From assembly GCA_022592445.1 (NCBI GenBank), contig JABYQR010000042.1:62001-126000 (forward strand): DNA of 64,000 bases. Direction: 5' to 3'. Positions 9,901 through 23,405 of the stretch are shown here, one piece after another; the first letter of the stretch is position 1, and each line of letters starts with the position of its first letter. Origin of the DNA: Cytidiella melzeri. Its lineage: Eukaryota > Basidiomycota > Agaricomycetes > Polyporales > Irpicaceae. The translations under genes and the position numbers were made by a program. The notes beneath the pieces were generated by a model, which had not been told where the DNA came from, made no database searches, and was given only the letters and a program-made list of their open reading frames with translations.

Positions 9901-12900
9901 TATCCTGAATGACCTGGCCAGCTTCGGTCTCTGCCTTCTGCAGTGTCTCAAGCGCAGATAGTAAATTGCCACGGTTTGACTTCTTGACGTTCTGCTGCAA
10001 CTGTGCGATGATCGTAAGGGTGTGGATCTGCGAGACATTTCAGCAACGCTACATTGTCTGACGAATGGGTTGGTACAACCTTGAGTCTGCGGTCGTCCAT
10101 GAGACTACGCCAGTTCTGTTCTTTCATGCCCTGGGTAGGCAAGGGTCAGAGTACTGGTATGATCCACGCGGACAACATTGTCACCTCGAGAACCTCCCCC
10201 ATCGTCTTCAGCACGCCAGGTTTATGGAGCTTATCTTGATTCTGCAGTTGACCAACCTGCGGATGGGTACAAATGCCCCTCAACTTGCGCAACCAGTACC
10301 TTAGCACGCCTGTATCAACCTGCCAATTTTCCGCAACAGCGACGCCACGAGCATCTAGGCCGAGCTCCAACAGCGCATTTTCGAAGTTTTGATCGTAAAC
10401 CTAGCCAACACATGAATAACTGGCGAAGATCATGCATTTTCCGTGGGGGCTCACATGACGCTCGACTCGTCCAAGTTCGATCGGCACGAGATATCGAGTC
10501 TGTTTGGGAATCGTCAGCTCCTCCTGTGCAGCAGTTTTCATAGTCCTACATGAGGAATTTCAGATTATCTCTATTGTGGTATGCACCAATAACGGAAGAG
10601 TAATACCTGATAGCGTATCTAGCAAACAGTTCGATAAGCTCGGATGAATAGCCAGGCTTCAGCAACCTATTCCATAGCCGAGAGCTCTGGACGATTGGCT
10701 CCACCCTGAGAAAGCTATGCACAGTCCCAGTCAGCTCAACGTACTGAGCCATTTGTAGGCGGGAGACGTACTTCAATACGTGTATCAAGTCATCGACTTT
10801 AGAACGAGCAGGTGTGCCTGAAACTGCGAAGGAAGACAAGCGGGGGATCAAAGAAACCATCTCCCTGTCTGATAGTGAGCCAAGCGTTACAAATGACTGC
10901 ACACTACTCACTCCGTATTGCCACCGCCGACCATCTGCACTTCATCCATGATGACTCTGTACCACTCAACCATCACAAGTGGGCTGCGCGGTCGCTCGAT
11001 ATTGGTATAGGTGGCTATGGTACGTCTAGGTCTATCGGGAGGAGGGCGAGCGATACCTAAATCATGCTGCAAGACGTTATACGTGGTGATGCAAACATCG
11101 AAAGTGTTCACGTAATTGCACCAGTCGAGAATCTCTTCGTCCTCGTCCTCTGAGTCTGCTGCTTTGCCCTTGCCTTTGGATTTACTCTTGAGTGTCTTGG
11201 AAGAGCTGGATCCTGCTCGTTCTATGACTGCCTTGGCTTTCTTAGCCTGCTGAGCCTTCTCATTGCGCACGTGTTCCATTTCTTCTTCGGTGAACGGAAC
11301 ATGGAGCTTCTCATAGCCATCATAGATCAGAACTTTCAGAGACGGCGCATGGAGCTTTAACTCATCGGCCCATTGTTGCGCAAGTGAAGGGGGAGTTACA
11401 ATCAAGGTAGTCTAGTGCAATGATGTATGACTGCTGTTTCGATTGCATTACGATGGAAAAACGAAGCACATACCTTGACATCCTTCACGAAGATTCTCGT
11501 TTCAGAGTTCCACCTCTTATGCGTAGGATTGCGATCAATCGCAGGATTCAGTAGAATCAAGGAAATGGACTCCAGCGTCTTACCCAGACCAGGCTCTTCA
11601 GCGAGGATGCCGCCCGGAGGACTAGCATCTTTAGGTGCTGTCGGTGACAAGCGGCCTGTCAAGCGGTTCAGAAACCAAATTTGAGAATCACCGAGCTCGA
11701 CTGCCTGCCAGAAGACGGGCAATTCAGAGGTTGCATCGTCGCGATCAACAACGTTTCCATCGCCATCCAAAGTTTTGTGTTCACGGGATAGTAGCCACGC
11801 TGTGCTCCTGCGTTGGAAAGGCAATAACGCCGGTAGAAGTGCAGCGGGCTGAAACGCTACTTCAAGGGCAGGCGCCTTTACAGGTGGCGCGGGGCCAATG
11901 ACTGAGTACAAGAAAGGGATATCGATGTTTCGTGAGGTGGGTGCATGGTGCTTCGAGCTAGACGGGAAGATATAACACAAAGCACGTCGCTGCGCGTCTT
12001 CAACTTGGGACATTGCGGTCTTCGTACTGTATAGAAATGGCTCGAATACCGCTGGGCTTACGAGAGCGACAGACATCTCGACGATGAGACGGACCGGGAG
12101 CTCGCGGTGCTTGTTTTTGGAGTATTCGGGAAGGAGCTCGGCTCTTACACTTGCAGTCACTTCAGCTCGTCCTGCTTCCTCGAGGACAAGACATGCCGAA
12201 AGAGGGTCATAAACTTGGCCATTGCGCATGTCGTGATCCTGGAGAGAGAAGCCAGCGTCAACTGTAGGCAATGTCATAAGACGAGTGCCATCGTGAAGTA
12301 GATTGACGCGTCTGCCCTCGAGGGCTAATTGCATTTCGCCCAAGTCCACCGCATGAGATTCCTCAGAGGACTGGTGACTTGCCACCTTGTCTACGAGAGC
12401 ACATAGATCTGCCTCCTCCGTAACCCAGCCCAGTGGTCCAGCCTCTTCGTCGCCGACAGCGAAGCTGCGGTTATCACGACCCACAGACCGTGTGTACTGT
12501 ATTTCCAGCGAGTGGCGGTATGCAAGTATGGCAACAGCAGGCTGCTCCTGGGTCGTGTCGTCTTCTCCGTCTTCCGTCTCTGGTACTGATCGTTTGTATC
12601 GCTTACGCGCGGGCTTCTCTTGAGGAGGTGTAGCATCTCGAGGTCTCTTCTTGCCTTGAAGACGACTTGTGCTCGCGTGTCCAATTATACCACGAACATT
12701 CAAGTTATATTGAAGGACTCTGGTTAAGTACTCAACATTCAGGTCCCGACGCGAGTGCAAACGTCGCAAACCAATGCTTGGCACATGCTGCGTAGTTCGC
12801 TGCATAGCAACGAGGTGGGTGGGAAGTAAAGGTAGATGAGGGTCAAGACAGGGAGATCGGCGGCCCAGTTTATGATTATATTGATATTTGCGGCAGCCTA

Positions 12901-12913
12901 TCAAAAGAGTCAC
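6915..12913 (-). CDS. SNF2-family helicase / RING E3 ubiquitin ligase, SHPRH/IRC20-like
   Basis: A very large multi-exon protein of about 1,500 residues. Expected role: nuclear ATP-dependent DNA translocase and E3 ligase in replication or damage tolerance (SHPRH, yeast Irc20). Walker A is EEPGLGKTLE (near 11590). Then come TPPSLAQQW, the DEVQ box of this family in place of DEAH, and FAVSGTPAR (motif III). The split second RecA half follows a long acidic, Lys-rich coiled-coil insertion. A RING finger is embedded near 8160-8370 (CILCKC, CAHVFC, CPLCR). Motifs V/VI are ENAGLNITCASRV and ARIDRMGQT. The end SSRLSYT stops at 6915-6917. Several introns were checked: 11412-11473, two short ones splitting the RING, and one rejoining GDFVFK to TDDMLAIFF. 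The start is uncertain: the first Met gives 12913, an internal one 12805. The gene faces RPN9 head to head. Confidence 0.9.
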
Positions 12914-13018
12914 GGCGCATCAATCCCGTCTCCCGACGTGGTAAATACTTGTCAATAGAGCGTACGCGTCGCGTGCTAATACCTGCTCACTCCTTACATT
13001 CTGCCACCGTCGAACACC
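12914..13018. promoter_or_regulatory. short divergent promoter between helicase/E3 and RPN9
   Basis: Only about 105 bp separate the most upstream Met of the minus-strand helicase/E3 gene from the RPN9 ATG, or about 215 bp if the internal Met at 12805 is used. Both genes must draw their promoters from this interval or from within each other's 5' ends. No TATA box is obvious. Confidence 0.5.
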
Positions 13019-14473
13019 ATGAGCTCCAGCATGTCAATCGACACACTGACGCGGTCCTCGTCGACCGCTCCGAAGCTCGACGTTGACGAGTACTTGACCA
13101 CTGCACTCAGTGCAACACCCCAAGAATTACATCCATTCTTCACTTCCTTCCAAGATCTATATTCGCGAAAGTAAGATACACCGTCCGTCTACCGTAGCCT
13201 AAGACTGACCACGGACCTGTATGACAAGGCTATGGCATCAAATGACCCAAAAACTCTCTGACTTCTTCGACCATCCTTTATCTCGGCCATACCGCATAGA
13301 TGTCTTTGATCGTTTTGTGAGGGATTTCGAGACAAAGCTGAACCAGTTGCGGCTGGCTGAGATGGGTGTGAAAGTTGCAAGGGAGCACGACAGTGAGTTG
13401 CACCTCTTTGATTCTGACTCTCATTGATTGACTATGTAAAGACCCCACGAAACACCTTATATTTCTCAAGTCACTCTTGGAGCGGATACCTACAGACAAA
13501 TCCCCCGACGCGCATGTCTTGCTTCTTGCAAACCTTGCGCATGCCAAACTCATCTATGGCGACTCAGAGGCAGCTAAAACTGATATGGACGCCGCATGGG
13601 CCATCCTTGATGGTCTCCCATCGGTAGACAGCCGCGTCCGTGCGGATTACTACAAAGTAGCGGCAGACTATTACAAGGTAGGTGCGTAATTGTTCCTTCA
13701 ATGTGAGCCTGCCACTCATGTTGGTGATAGTCCAAGGAGGAATACACACCTTACTACAGAAACTCTCTGCTCTATCTTGCGTGTATCGACGTCGCGGATA
13801 TGGAGTCAGACGAGCGGCTCATGCGGGCACACGACTTGAGTGTCTCTGCCTTTTTGGGTGACGAGATCTACAACTTTGGCGAGCTGCTCATGCATCCCAT
13901 TTTGGACGCTCTGAACGCTACACCCCATCAATGGCTGAAGATGTTGCTGTTCACTTTCAACGAAGGCGACATTGGCAAGTTTGAGGCACTTGCGCCAATG
14001 TTCCCTCGCGAGGTATGTACCTTCAACTTTCAGTTGTGTGAGGATTGCTCACAAGACGATCACGTAGCCTATCTTGCAGGAAAATTACCCGTTCCTGCGC
14101 CAGAAGATCTGCTTGATGGCGCTCATTGAATCCGTCTTTAAGAGAAGTGCATATAACCGTACACTATCCTTCCAGACGATTGCAGTAGAGACGCATCTAC
14201 CCCTCGCAGAAGTTGAACATTTAGTGATGAAGGCTATGAGGTACGTCTCCCTCATATATAATGCCGAGAAGCTTCATTTATGCGTCCGCCAGCCTAAAAT
14301 TGATTCGCGGCTCTCTGGATCAAGTAGACGAAAAGGCGTATATTACATGGGTGCAGCCACGAGTTCTCTCAACAGAGCAGATCAGCAAGCTAGCGGAGCG
14401 TCTTGCGGTTTGGGGAGCGCGACTGAATAAAGTGGAAGAGCGCATTGCGCCAGAAGTGATTGTCAACGCATGA
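13019..14473 (+). CDS. RPN9: 26S proteasome regulatory subunit Rpn9 / PSMD13 (PCI domain)
   Basis: A lid subunit of the 19S regulatory particle, in cytosol and nucleus. Six exons join cleanly: 13019-13170, 13229-13392, 13442-13677, 13731-14012, 14068-14240 and 14293-14473, all with GT-AG introns of 49-58 nt. The product is about 395 residues, the usual Rpn9 length. It begins MSSSMSIDTLTRSSS and contains the family phrase LWHQMTQKLSDFF. TPR-like helices follow (AHAKLIYGDSEAAKTDMDAA, YYKVAADYYK). A C-terminal PCI/winged-helix region reads SFQTIAVETHLPLAEVEHL then LIRGSLDQVDEKAYITWVQP. No broken motif is seen. Confidence 0.95.
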
Positions 14474-14599
14474 ATGGTACGATGTACTTAGACTCCCCAG
14501 CTATACTCTACCATTGTGACCTCTGCCACACCTCGCTGCTATGTAGGACATGCAGCTTCGAGCGAATCAAACATATGTTAACTCGTGGCCAGACGCAAA

Positions 14600-15673
14600 A
14601 TGACCTTTTGCCCATGCCTCGTGCCCTATTCTGATGTACGACGGATACACTCCAGCCCTCCTGAAATTGACGGTCTTGGCTGCACAGAGTACATTGTCCT
14701 CCACCCTCCCCCGCCTCTCCGAAAATTCACTGTCTTACTATGTGACTGGATGGTTCAGGTGAGTATCCTATGAGCGCTCTTGGCGTCTCTGACCATTGCT
14801 GTTCTTCAACAGAAACAATGTTCCTTCCATGCAATGCTGAATGGTGCGCGGATTGAGATGTATGCTGCGAATCAGATGATTTTAATGGTCAACACACAGT
14901 CTGGACGCTGTCAAACGCTTGCTTGAAGCCCGCACGAACCAATTCAGATCTCGGCGTTATTAATCTTCCAGATTCTCAAAATCAATACGGAGTGCCCCGT
15001 TCAAGCCACCTTGTGAACCCGGCGTTGTTTGGCTACAAATCTCCCGGTACGCCGGTACGGTGTGCTCTCGTTCATTGCTTCTCCCGTGAATGTCTGCTTA
15101 TCTACGCATTGCAGCTCTCGCCTGTGTCCCAACACACACCGAGCCCACGATCTGGATAACCGCACATCAGGCGTCATTAATGTCTGTGAATGCTGTCCGC
15201 ACAGGTAACATACATACGTCCTCTGCTCGAAGATAGATGTGGGGTGGAATATACAGAAAATATGCTACACCGACTATCGTGGCACGAAATCTACGACCTC
15301 TGCGTCTTCGACTCGTGTGCTCAGGCCGTGCGGCTCAGGGATCTCAGGGTCTGACTATAGAGGGCCTGCACATCAGGCTGGTATTTGCCGCCCTCAAGAG
15401 GTATGTTTGCCTCAAGGCTTCATTGTTGCTTTCCATTGATTTGTTTGATTTCTGCCGAGGTTGGAAGAGTGTCACACAGAGAGCTGTACCTTTCTGTGGA
15501 CGTAATTCGTAAGTTTCATGACCTCTATAGCTCTGTGAAGCTGAATACATCGACCGTCGCGCGTCCCTCCACGTTTACCGGATCATTTTACGTATGTATC
15601 ACACAATCTAATGCGCCCTACCTCACATTTACAGTATCTACACCTTGTCAAAGATCAAGCTAGGGAGCGGTAA
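14600..15673 (+). CDS. hypothetical multi-exon gene, exon structure unresolved
   Basis: I do not recognise the family. Several coding-like segments lie in series between good splice sites. The first is MTFCPCLVPYSDVRRI...LLCDWMVQ (14600-14758). After a GT-AG intron comes KQCSFHAMLNGARIEI, then LDAVKRLLEARTNQF. Further segments lie at 14970-15180 and 15220-15400. The last, VGRVSHRELYLSVDVIRKF, splices to YLHLVKDQARER and a stop at 15671-15673. I could not find one set of introns that links all segments in a single frame. It may be a real gene with an exon I misjudged, or a decaying one. The boundaries are tentative. Confidence 0.35.
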
Positions 15674-15931
15674 ATGCAACCTCCATTCTCAAAACAATTT
15701 TCGCGTCAATTGTTGCTGTGCTGTAGAGTTGCTTAGTTTACACGCTTACCCAAGTTTCACATGACCTGTGTAACCTTACTCAGTGTGGCCTTCGGAGCCT
15801 GAGAAACAGCTGACTTTCTGTCTCTTGACTCTCTCTCGACTACATAGGTCGGTTGCCAAGCCTGTCGTTGCAGACTGCCATATACCATCGGATCACTTTG
15901 AAGTGTATGTGCACTTGGTCCTCGACTCGTC

Positions 15932-16655
15932 ATGGTTGATGCAAAGTGAGTGCCCTCCCAAGTTAGCGCCAGCCTGTGATTATTCGCCGAAGTCTGACCG
16001 ACTCCGTTGACTCCGTCTGGGCAGCTCCTTCGTCTGGTTCGGCCTGGTGGCTGCCATAATCATAGGTGTTATTCTGACAGTATTCCGTGCGCGAAATGGG
16101 CAGCAGGCGGCAGCGGAATTGAGGATTTCACGATTGCAGGAAATCAGGGAGATCCCTACGTTATGGGATGTCTACATCGAACCTGTGCACAAACATAGGG
16201 ACGTCCCACGGCACACATGGGGCAATATTGTTGTATGTGACTCCTCGAAATAATAGCCTACGTTTTGACAATGGCCTGTCTTTCTTTTGAACAATTTAGC
16301 CACTCTCTTTGACTGTTTTGCGACAGCCTAAGCCGAAGATACGAACACAACAACCTCCGCCTAGCAATTCACGTCTGTGAGTACTGCATCTCTTCGTCTT
16401 GATCAATCATGGGCAGACAACGTTCTAACACTCTTTAATCCCAGATTCTCACGCTTCCTGCGACGCTCTGGCCTCACGAATTCACAGCAGCAAAAGGCGA
16501 TAAAGCAGATGTCCGTCGAGGACGCACTGCTGTCCATGATAATCGTCTTTCCAGATCAATACTCACACAGCAGTAGTACACTGCTTCACGAATTTGCGAT
16601 TGCCACTGCAACTACCTTCTATGTTGACGAGAGCCTTGACGAGTCTGCATCATGA
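15932..16655 (+). CDS. small single-pass membrane protein, conserved hypothetical
   Basis: Four exons (15932-15945, 16025-16232, 16327-16376, 16445-16655) with GT-AG introns give 160 residues. The start MVDAN leads straight into one hydrophobic segment (FVWFGLVAAIIIGVILTVF) followed by basic residues. This predicts a type III or signal-anchor topology with the long tail in the cytosol. The tail has a polar region ending in PTLWDVYIEPV, a Pro-rich linker (QQPPPSNS) and an acidic C-terminus (DESLDESAS). LWDV-type motifs after a single transmembrane helix occur in many uncharacterised fungal proteins. Function is unknown. The tiny first exon was chosen because it alone supplies an ATG in frame. 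Confidence 0.55.
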
Positions 16656-16993
16656 AGGTGGCTGATGGTGTGGTGAGTCTGACGGATATTTACGGTCGTG
16701 ATTTTGTATCATGATTAGCATAGCTCGGTACGAGTTTGAATACTGTACATATGCACACGAAGCTGGACATTTACCACGATGATATTCTGTGTCACGCTTC
16801 TCCGTCAGACGTGACTGTGACGCATATGGGCGCTCATGGGCGCACTCAGAGTCTCAGACAGCTTGTCCAAAACCACGATCTGCTCAGCATTAACTACCGT
16901 TAAACCTCAGTTGTCCCATCATTACGTCTAGGTAGCAGCGAGCCAATGGCTGCCACAGAAACTCTCACACAAGACACCATTGCTGGAAAATAG
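16652..16993 (+). CDS. possible small gene overlapping the stop of the membrane-protein gene
   Basis: An ATG at 16652 overlaps the preceding gene's TGA in the form ATGA. Exon 16652-16672 (MKVADGV) joins through a GT-AG intron (16673-16723) to a coding-like stretch with DIYHDDILCHASPSDVTVTH. A further intron near 16900 would lead to a stop at 16991-16993. A second frame over 16930-17070 also looks coding (NRFALAGLLGGFTGFLYR). No family is recognised. It could be the 3' part of the upstream transcript rather than a gene. Confidence 0.25.
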
Positions 16994-18230
16994 ATTCGCA
17001 TTGGCTGGACTACTAGGTGGGTTCACGGGCTTTCTCTACCGAAGCTCAAAACCTCCAACAGGAGCATACTAGATGCATCATGCTCAGGGTACTTACGACA
17101 GCCGTTCTGCATTGCTTATACATGGCGAAACATTGGTCATAAGCGTGCCCTCGGATATTTCGGAACGGAGCGAGACCGCTGGCAATGTTCACGGCTAGCA
17201 CAACTCCCATTCAAGTTGTGGCTATCCGCCAGCGGCTCTGAAGCACGCGAACCTCAGGGAGTGACACCTTTGGCAGCAGTTCATCTTACAGAACACCGTC
17301 TAAGCTCTACTTTACCACAATCAGAACTGGGGACGAATACCACGGAGCGCTGCTGCCGCTACGATAGGACTCTTGCCATGGGACCTTCTCTATGCTCTGA
17401 TTGACTTTATATGCAGAACGAAAGCCCTTGTTAGAAGCAACCGCGGATTTGAATGATAGTGAGTGAATGTCCTGCCTCGTTTGAGATCTATTCCTGACGG
17501 CATTTATTCCTTCCTTCATCACTTGCCAGCTTCTAGTTGCAGTGGTCTCTCAACCTTCTCAAACCCTCTACTTCCTGCGATATCTACGCGAGTCCATGGA
17601 CATTCGCATTCAGTGGCTGTCGGCGCAGGTCATTCATGTCATCGCGTCGAGGAACGACTGACATAGTCGTATGTGGAAACAATTCAACTTGGTGCCAATG
17701 GAGCAAGGTCCGTCCACTCCCAGGCCAGGAATCCGCGGAATTATTCACTTGACACACCAAAAGAAGGTATCGTATCACTCAAGATTCGCAATCTGTACGT
17801 CCGAAGCTCAGAACAACCCTTTCGAAGGTACAGCGCAAAATCTGACTTGTTTGACGTATCATCGTCAACGCGCAGTGGACAGTTCGTTCCAGGGGTGGCG
17901 TGCTACTACATCCGAAGACGTCTAGTCGGGCACGAGCCAAATAAGCGTCTAACTTAGAAGGGCTCGCACCACGCAAGGCTTAGTTCCGGCGCTGGCCTAC
18001 GAAGAATGCTGCTAAAATAGAGTTACAAACAGGTCTGGACCTGCTCTTAGGCCAACCGCTACGCCCACAGTGCGACATGACATGCTCGTTTCGGGGCAAG
18101 CGGAGTTATGCAATGGCCATTGACCATAGCGATACAGGACAACAACAAAAAGCAAGCAAAGCGAATGGTATCATGGGAAAACAAAATGACGAAAAGCGCG
18201 GCGAGATAACGGGTGAAGACGTTCTTAGTG
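16994..18230. other. stretch with no confidently supported gene
   Basis: Open frames on both strands are short and overlapping. One (17673-17957, plus) has a fairly coding-like composition but no recognisable motif and no convincing upstream exon. It could be a degraded gene. I found no RNA gene and no element termini. Confidence 0.4.
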
Positions 18231-18314
18231 ATGGATCAGCTCAACCCGCTATTTCTGTTGTGCGGCGCTAGAGGGGATAAAGCGGCACTCAGGTACGTTT
18301 CAGGAGATTTTGTG

Positions 18315-18625
18315 TTACAGCACGTACACTGGGACATAGCTGCATTGAATATTCCGTCGTTCGCAGTTAGCACACGTAGCTCGCCCGTCGCACTTCAATT
18401 TACGACCTGCGCTATGGCATCAGCCAGGTCAACACCACGGCGCGTAGTGCTACCATACCTCTGCAGAATTGACAGGCCATTGGTGTCCTGCGCGGTATCC
18501 TCTGGGTGTCGGCGTCGTTCTGCTGCTCTTGGTCACCACTACCACCAGTACTCGTCTAAGGGAGGACAGATTAGCTGAGGTGAGAGGATCATGGAGTTTA
18601 TCGTGCGTACCTGAGCTTGACTCAT
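18315..18625 (-). CDS. small Zn2Cys6 (GAL4-type) DNA-binding protein
   Basis: A zinc-cluster transcription factor-like protein, hidden by two introns. Exon 1 (18611-18625) encodes MSQAQ; introns are 18556-18610 and 18407-18458. The joined chain runs through a Ser/Gly/Gln-rich lead to RIPRRTPMACQFCRGRKLKC, DGRATCANC and ERRNIQC. This is a full C-x2-C-x6-C-x5-C-x2-C-x6-C binuclear cluster with the basic RxRKLKCDG signature. Reading on gives SYVPVYVL and a stop at 18315, about 70 residues. An intron near 18284-18332 could instead add a short alternative tail. Short proteins holding little beyond the cluster are common in basidiomycetes. A TATATA-type site lies near 18699-18706 upstream on this strand. 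The zinc cluster is certain by motif; target genes and the exact 3' end are not known. Confidence 0.75.
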
Positions 18626-18699
18626 CACAAATTCGTAGGTTGAGACAGAATTTCAACTCTTGCTGTTGATGTTGAGGAAATACTTGCCACTCCCGCACC

Positions 18700-20713
18700 T
18701 TATATACAAACTCGGCGCCAGGTAATCCACTGGATAGCTATTGAGCTGATGTCAGCTCTCATCAGATGAAAACATGCCACTGCAATCAACGTCTGGGCGG
18801 CACGTAGCCCGGTATGTCGCTACTAGGTACGCCAATTCACGACACCGCCTCTTCTTTGGCACGAAATGAATGATAATATAATTGACCAGGAAAGAGGGTG
18901 GTTACTCTTGGCCTGCGCTGAGTCGTAAACTGTTCCCTGATGATGCTCGTGCCGGGACTGCGAGCTCCTGGGTGTCAGTAGCCTGATCCACCCTCAACCG
19001 AGCGAGACTAAACACACTTCGACCTTTCTCAATTCCTTTCCGGGCGAAGACTTTCCACATGTCATTCCAGGACTTACTATGCGCAATGTTAGCACAACAA
19101 CGGTCACAACGGGTTCTCCTATCTTACTAGAGTACACGAGGCCGGGAGGACGGCACCGCTAGTGAAACGATGCATCTTACCAAGACCGAAGCATAACGCG
19201 AACGTCTGTTGGAGCGTCGTAGTCAGTGTCTGTTTGTCGATATGTAGACGTTGCAAGCAGGCCACCGGGCCCAATCTCATGCGGGTTCCCTGATTATCAC
19301 TGGCTGGCGCACTGAATACGCTTCACGCCTGATCATCGACGTCAGCGCTGCGGTCCATTCCCAATCTGTCTTTCTCCCGTGTAACAAGGTACGAGTGGCT
19401 TCAAAGTGACTAAAGGGATGGCTATTGCTGATCTGAATGTTACTTAGTTGAACCGCGTTGTTAAAGTTACGCATCTGATCCCGTACTCAGCATCTCAACA
19501 ACGCATATCATACTCCAGACGCCTCTGTCGAACTTAGCGAGCGTGAGGCTTTACCTTGACGTCCCTTTGACCAACCCTTTCCACGGCGATGACACTGACC
19601 TGACGCTGCTGATCCGAGTCGGGGTGAACTTCAAGGCTCAGGCGCTCCCCAAACCCGTCATACTGGTATGCGCTGGGTTCGAACCTTTCATCCAGGCTGT
19701 GCATGGCCGTTTCTTTCAGCGTAGCGCACTCTGAAGATCAACAACCACCCCGCGCTGTGTCACGAACGAAAGGGCGGCCCTGCATCGGTCATTGTGCGAA
19801 ACGCTCTTGCTTTATTGCGCGATTTGGTGGGTGTGTTTTGGCGTTTTCATTCCTGCCGCAAAAAATGCGTGCTGATCTTTACATACTGTAGTCTCAGAAC
19901 GAGATTCTTCATGGGCAACAAGTATTGTCTGATCTCTCTCGTCACAGTGTACCCTAGCATACATTATTGTACGTCGCACCTATCGTTGTCATCTCTACGT
20001 CACATTTCGAAGCTTTAGCAGGCCGAGGGCGTCGGCATATTTATAACAGGTATATCACAGTCATCGACCGATTGCGGTGTCAAACACCTGGACAGTAGCA
20101 AAATAAATGCAACGCGTCTGAGAGCATTCCCCTGATACCCGCGGTCACAACACGCCAAGTTTCTCATACACAACCACTGGCCAGACGCTGTAATGCGCAA
20201 TCACTCGTTCCGACGCTCAAGGGTGATAAACCCGGGTTCTTTCACCTGAGAGGGAGGATGGAAGTCTTCGGGATCATCTACAGCTGTTACCTAACGCCCC
20301 AAAGTGTCTTCTGACCGACATTGACGAATTCTTGACGAAAAAATGATGATACCCATGTTCACAAGGAGCCCGTTTCCGACCGTGTGCCCCATCGGACGCA
20401 ATGAATGAGTGGATGCGTTGGATACGACTGACTAGAAGCATGGAAGGGTATATCACTTTGAAAGACCCTCTGTTTTACCTGAAGTTCTTCGCTATCGTAT
20501 TCTCACTCACCCGGTGATAAGCTATGGAGGGGTGCTTCGCAGTCGTCACGAGTCAGACTGCATTCAGCCAATGTCGAGCAGACCGCTCGATTGTTGTCCC
20601 TACAAATCCACCGTCTGCGTTGAATGTTTTCTTCCAGCCGGAAGAGTTGATACAAGTATACTAATGGTACATGCTAGTATCTACCGGTAATGCCTAGGGG
20701 TGTAGAACCCTGG
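18700..20713. other. 2-kb stretch without a confident gene
   Basis: No recognised protein or RNA gene. A minus-strand frame at 19534-19704 (56 codons) reads like coding sequence (FEPSAYQYDGFGERLSLEVH) and could be one exon of an unrecognised gene. The plus-strand frame opposite it (19543-19734) is also open. The rest has frequent stops on all frames. Part of it must be the 3' flank of CAR2 and the promoter of the Zn2Cys6 gene. Confidence 0.4.
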
Positions 20714-22984
<2,271 letters not shown>

Positions 22985-23405
22985 TGCTATATAGAAGATG
23001 TAGTAGTGAGTGTGTTGTGGTCGCTGTGGGTCGTGATGGCGGTCGTAAAGAAAATGACCTGCACACGAGCGAGAGCAGTTCAGCAGACTCAAGCACATCC
23101 GCAAAAGGCAATTGTGGAGGCGGATCATAGCGCTTAAGCACTTCAGAACTTATTGAGTCACGCTCACTGACATCACTTCTCTCAGACTACTCTAAGTGAT
23201 ATACAGAGAAGTTGTCTTTGAGGCACGCGGCCGAGACATGATAATGATACATAGTGTTGTGCATTGATGCGGAGTTAATGGTCACAGCGGTGCAAATAAA
23301 TGTCGATGAGTATATATGTGTATATCTACAACATAAATTTTTGAGCATGGAAGGAGCACACAGGCACAACCAAAACACTCACTAGCATCCAAATGTTGAT
23401 GATAA
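22985..23405. other. intergenic, CAR2 promoter side
   Basis: Contains the 5' leader and promoter of CAR2 and the 3' flank of the DHHC gene. No gene is seen. An upstream in-frame Met at 23128 exists, but the leader it would add has no family support. Confidence 0.4.

Noticed and set aside
19668..19690. tRNA-like T-arm sequence GGGTTCGAACC
   Set aside because: The bases around it do not form the five-pair T stem, and no acceptor, D or anticodon arms can be placed on either strand.
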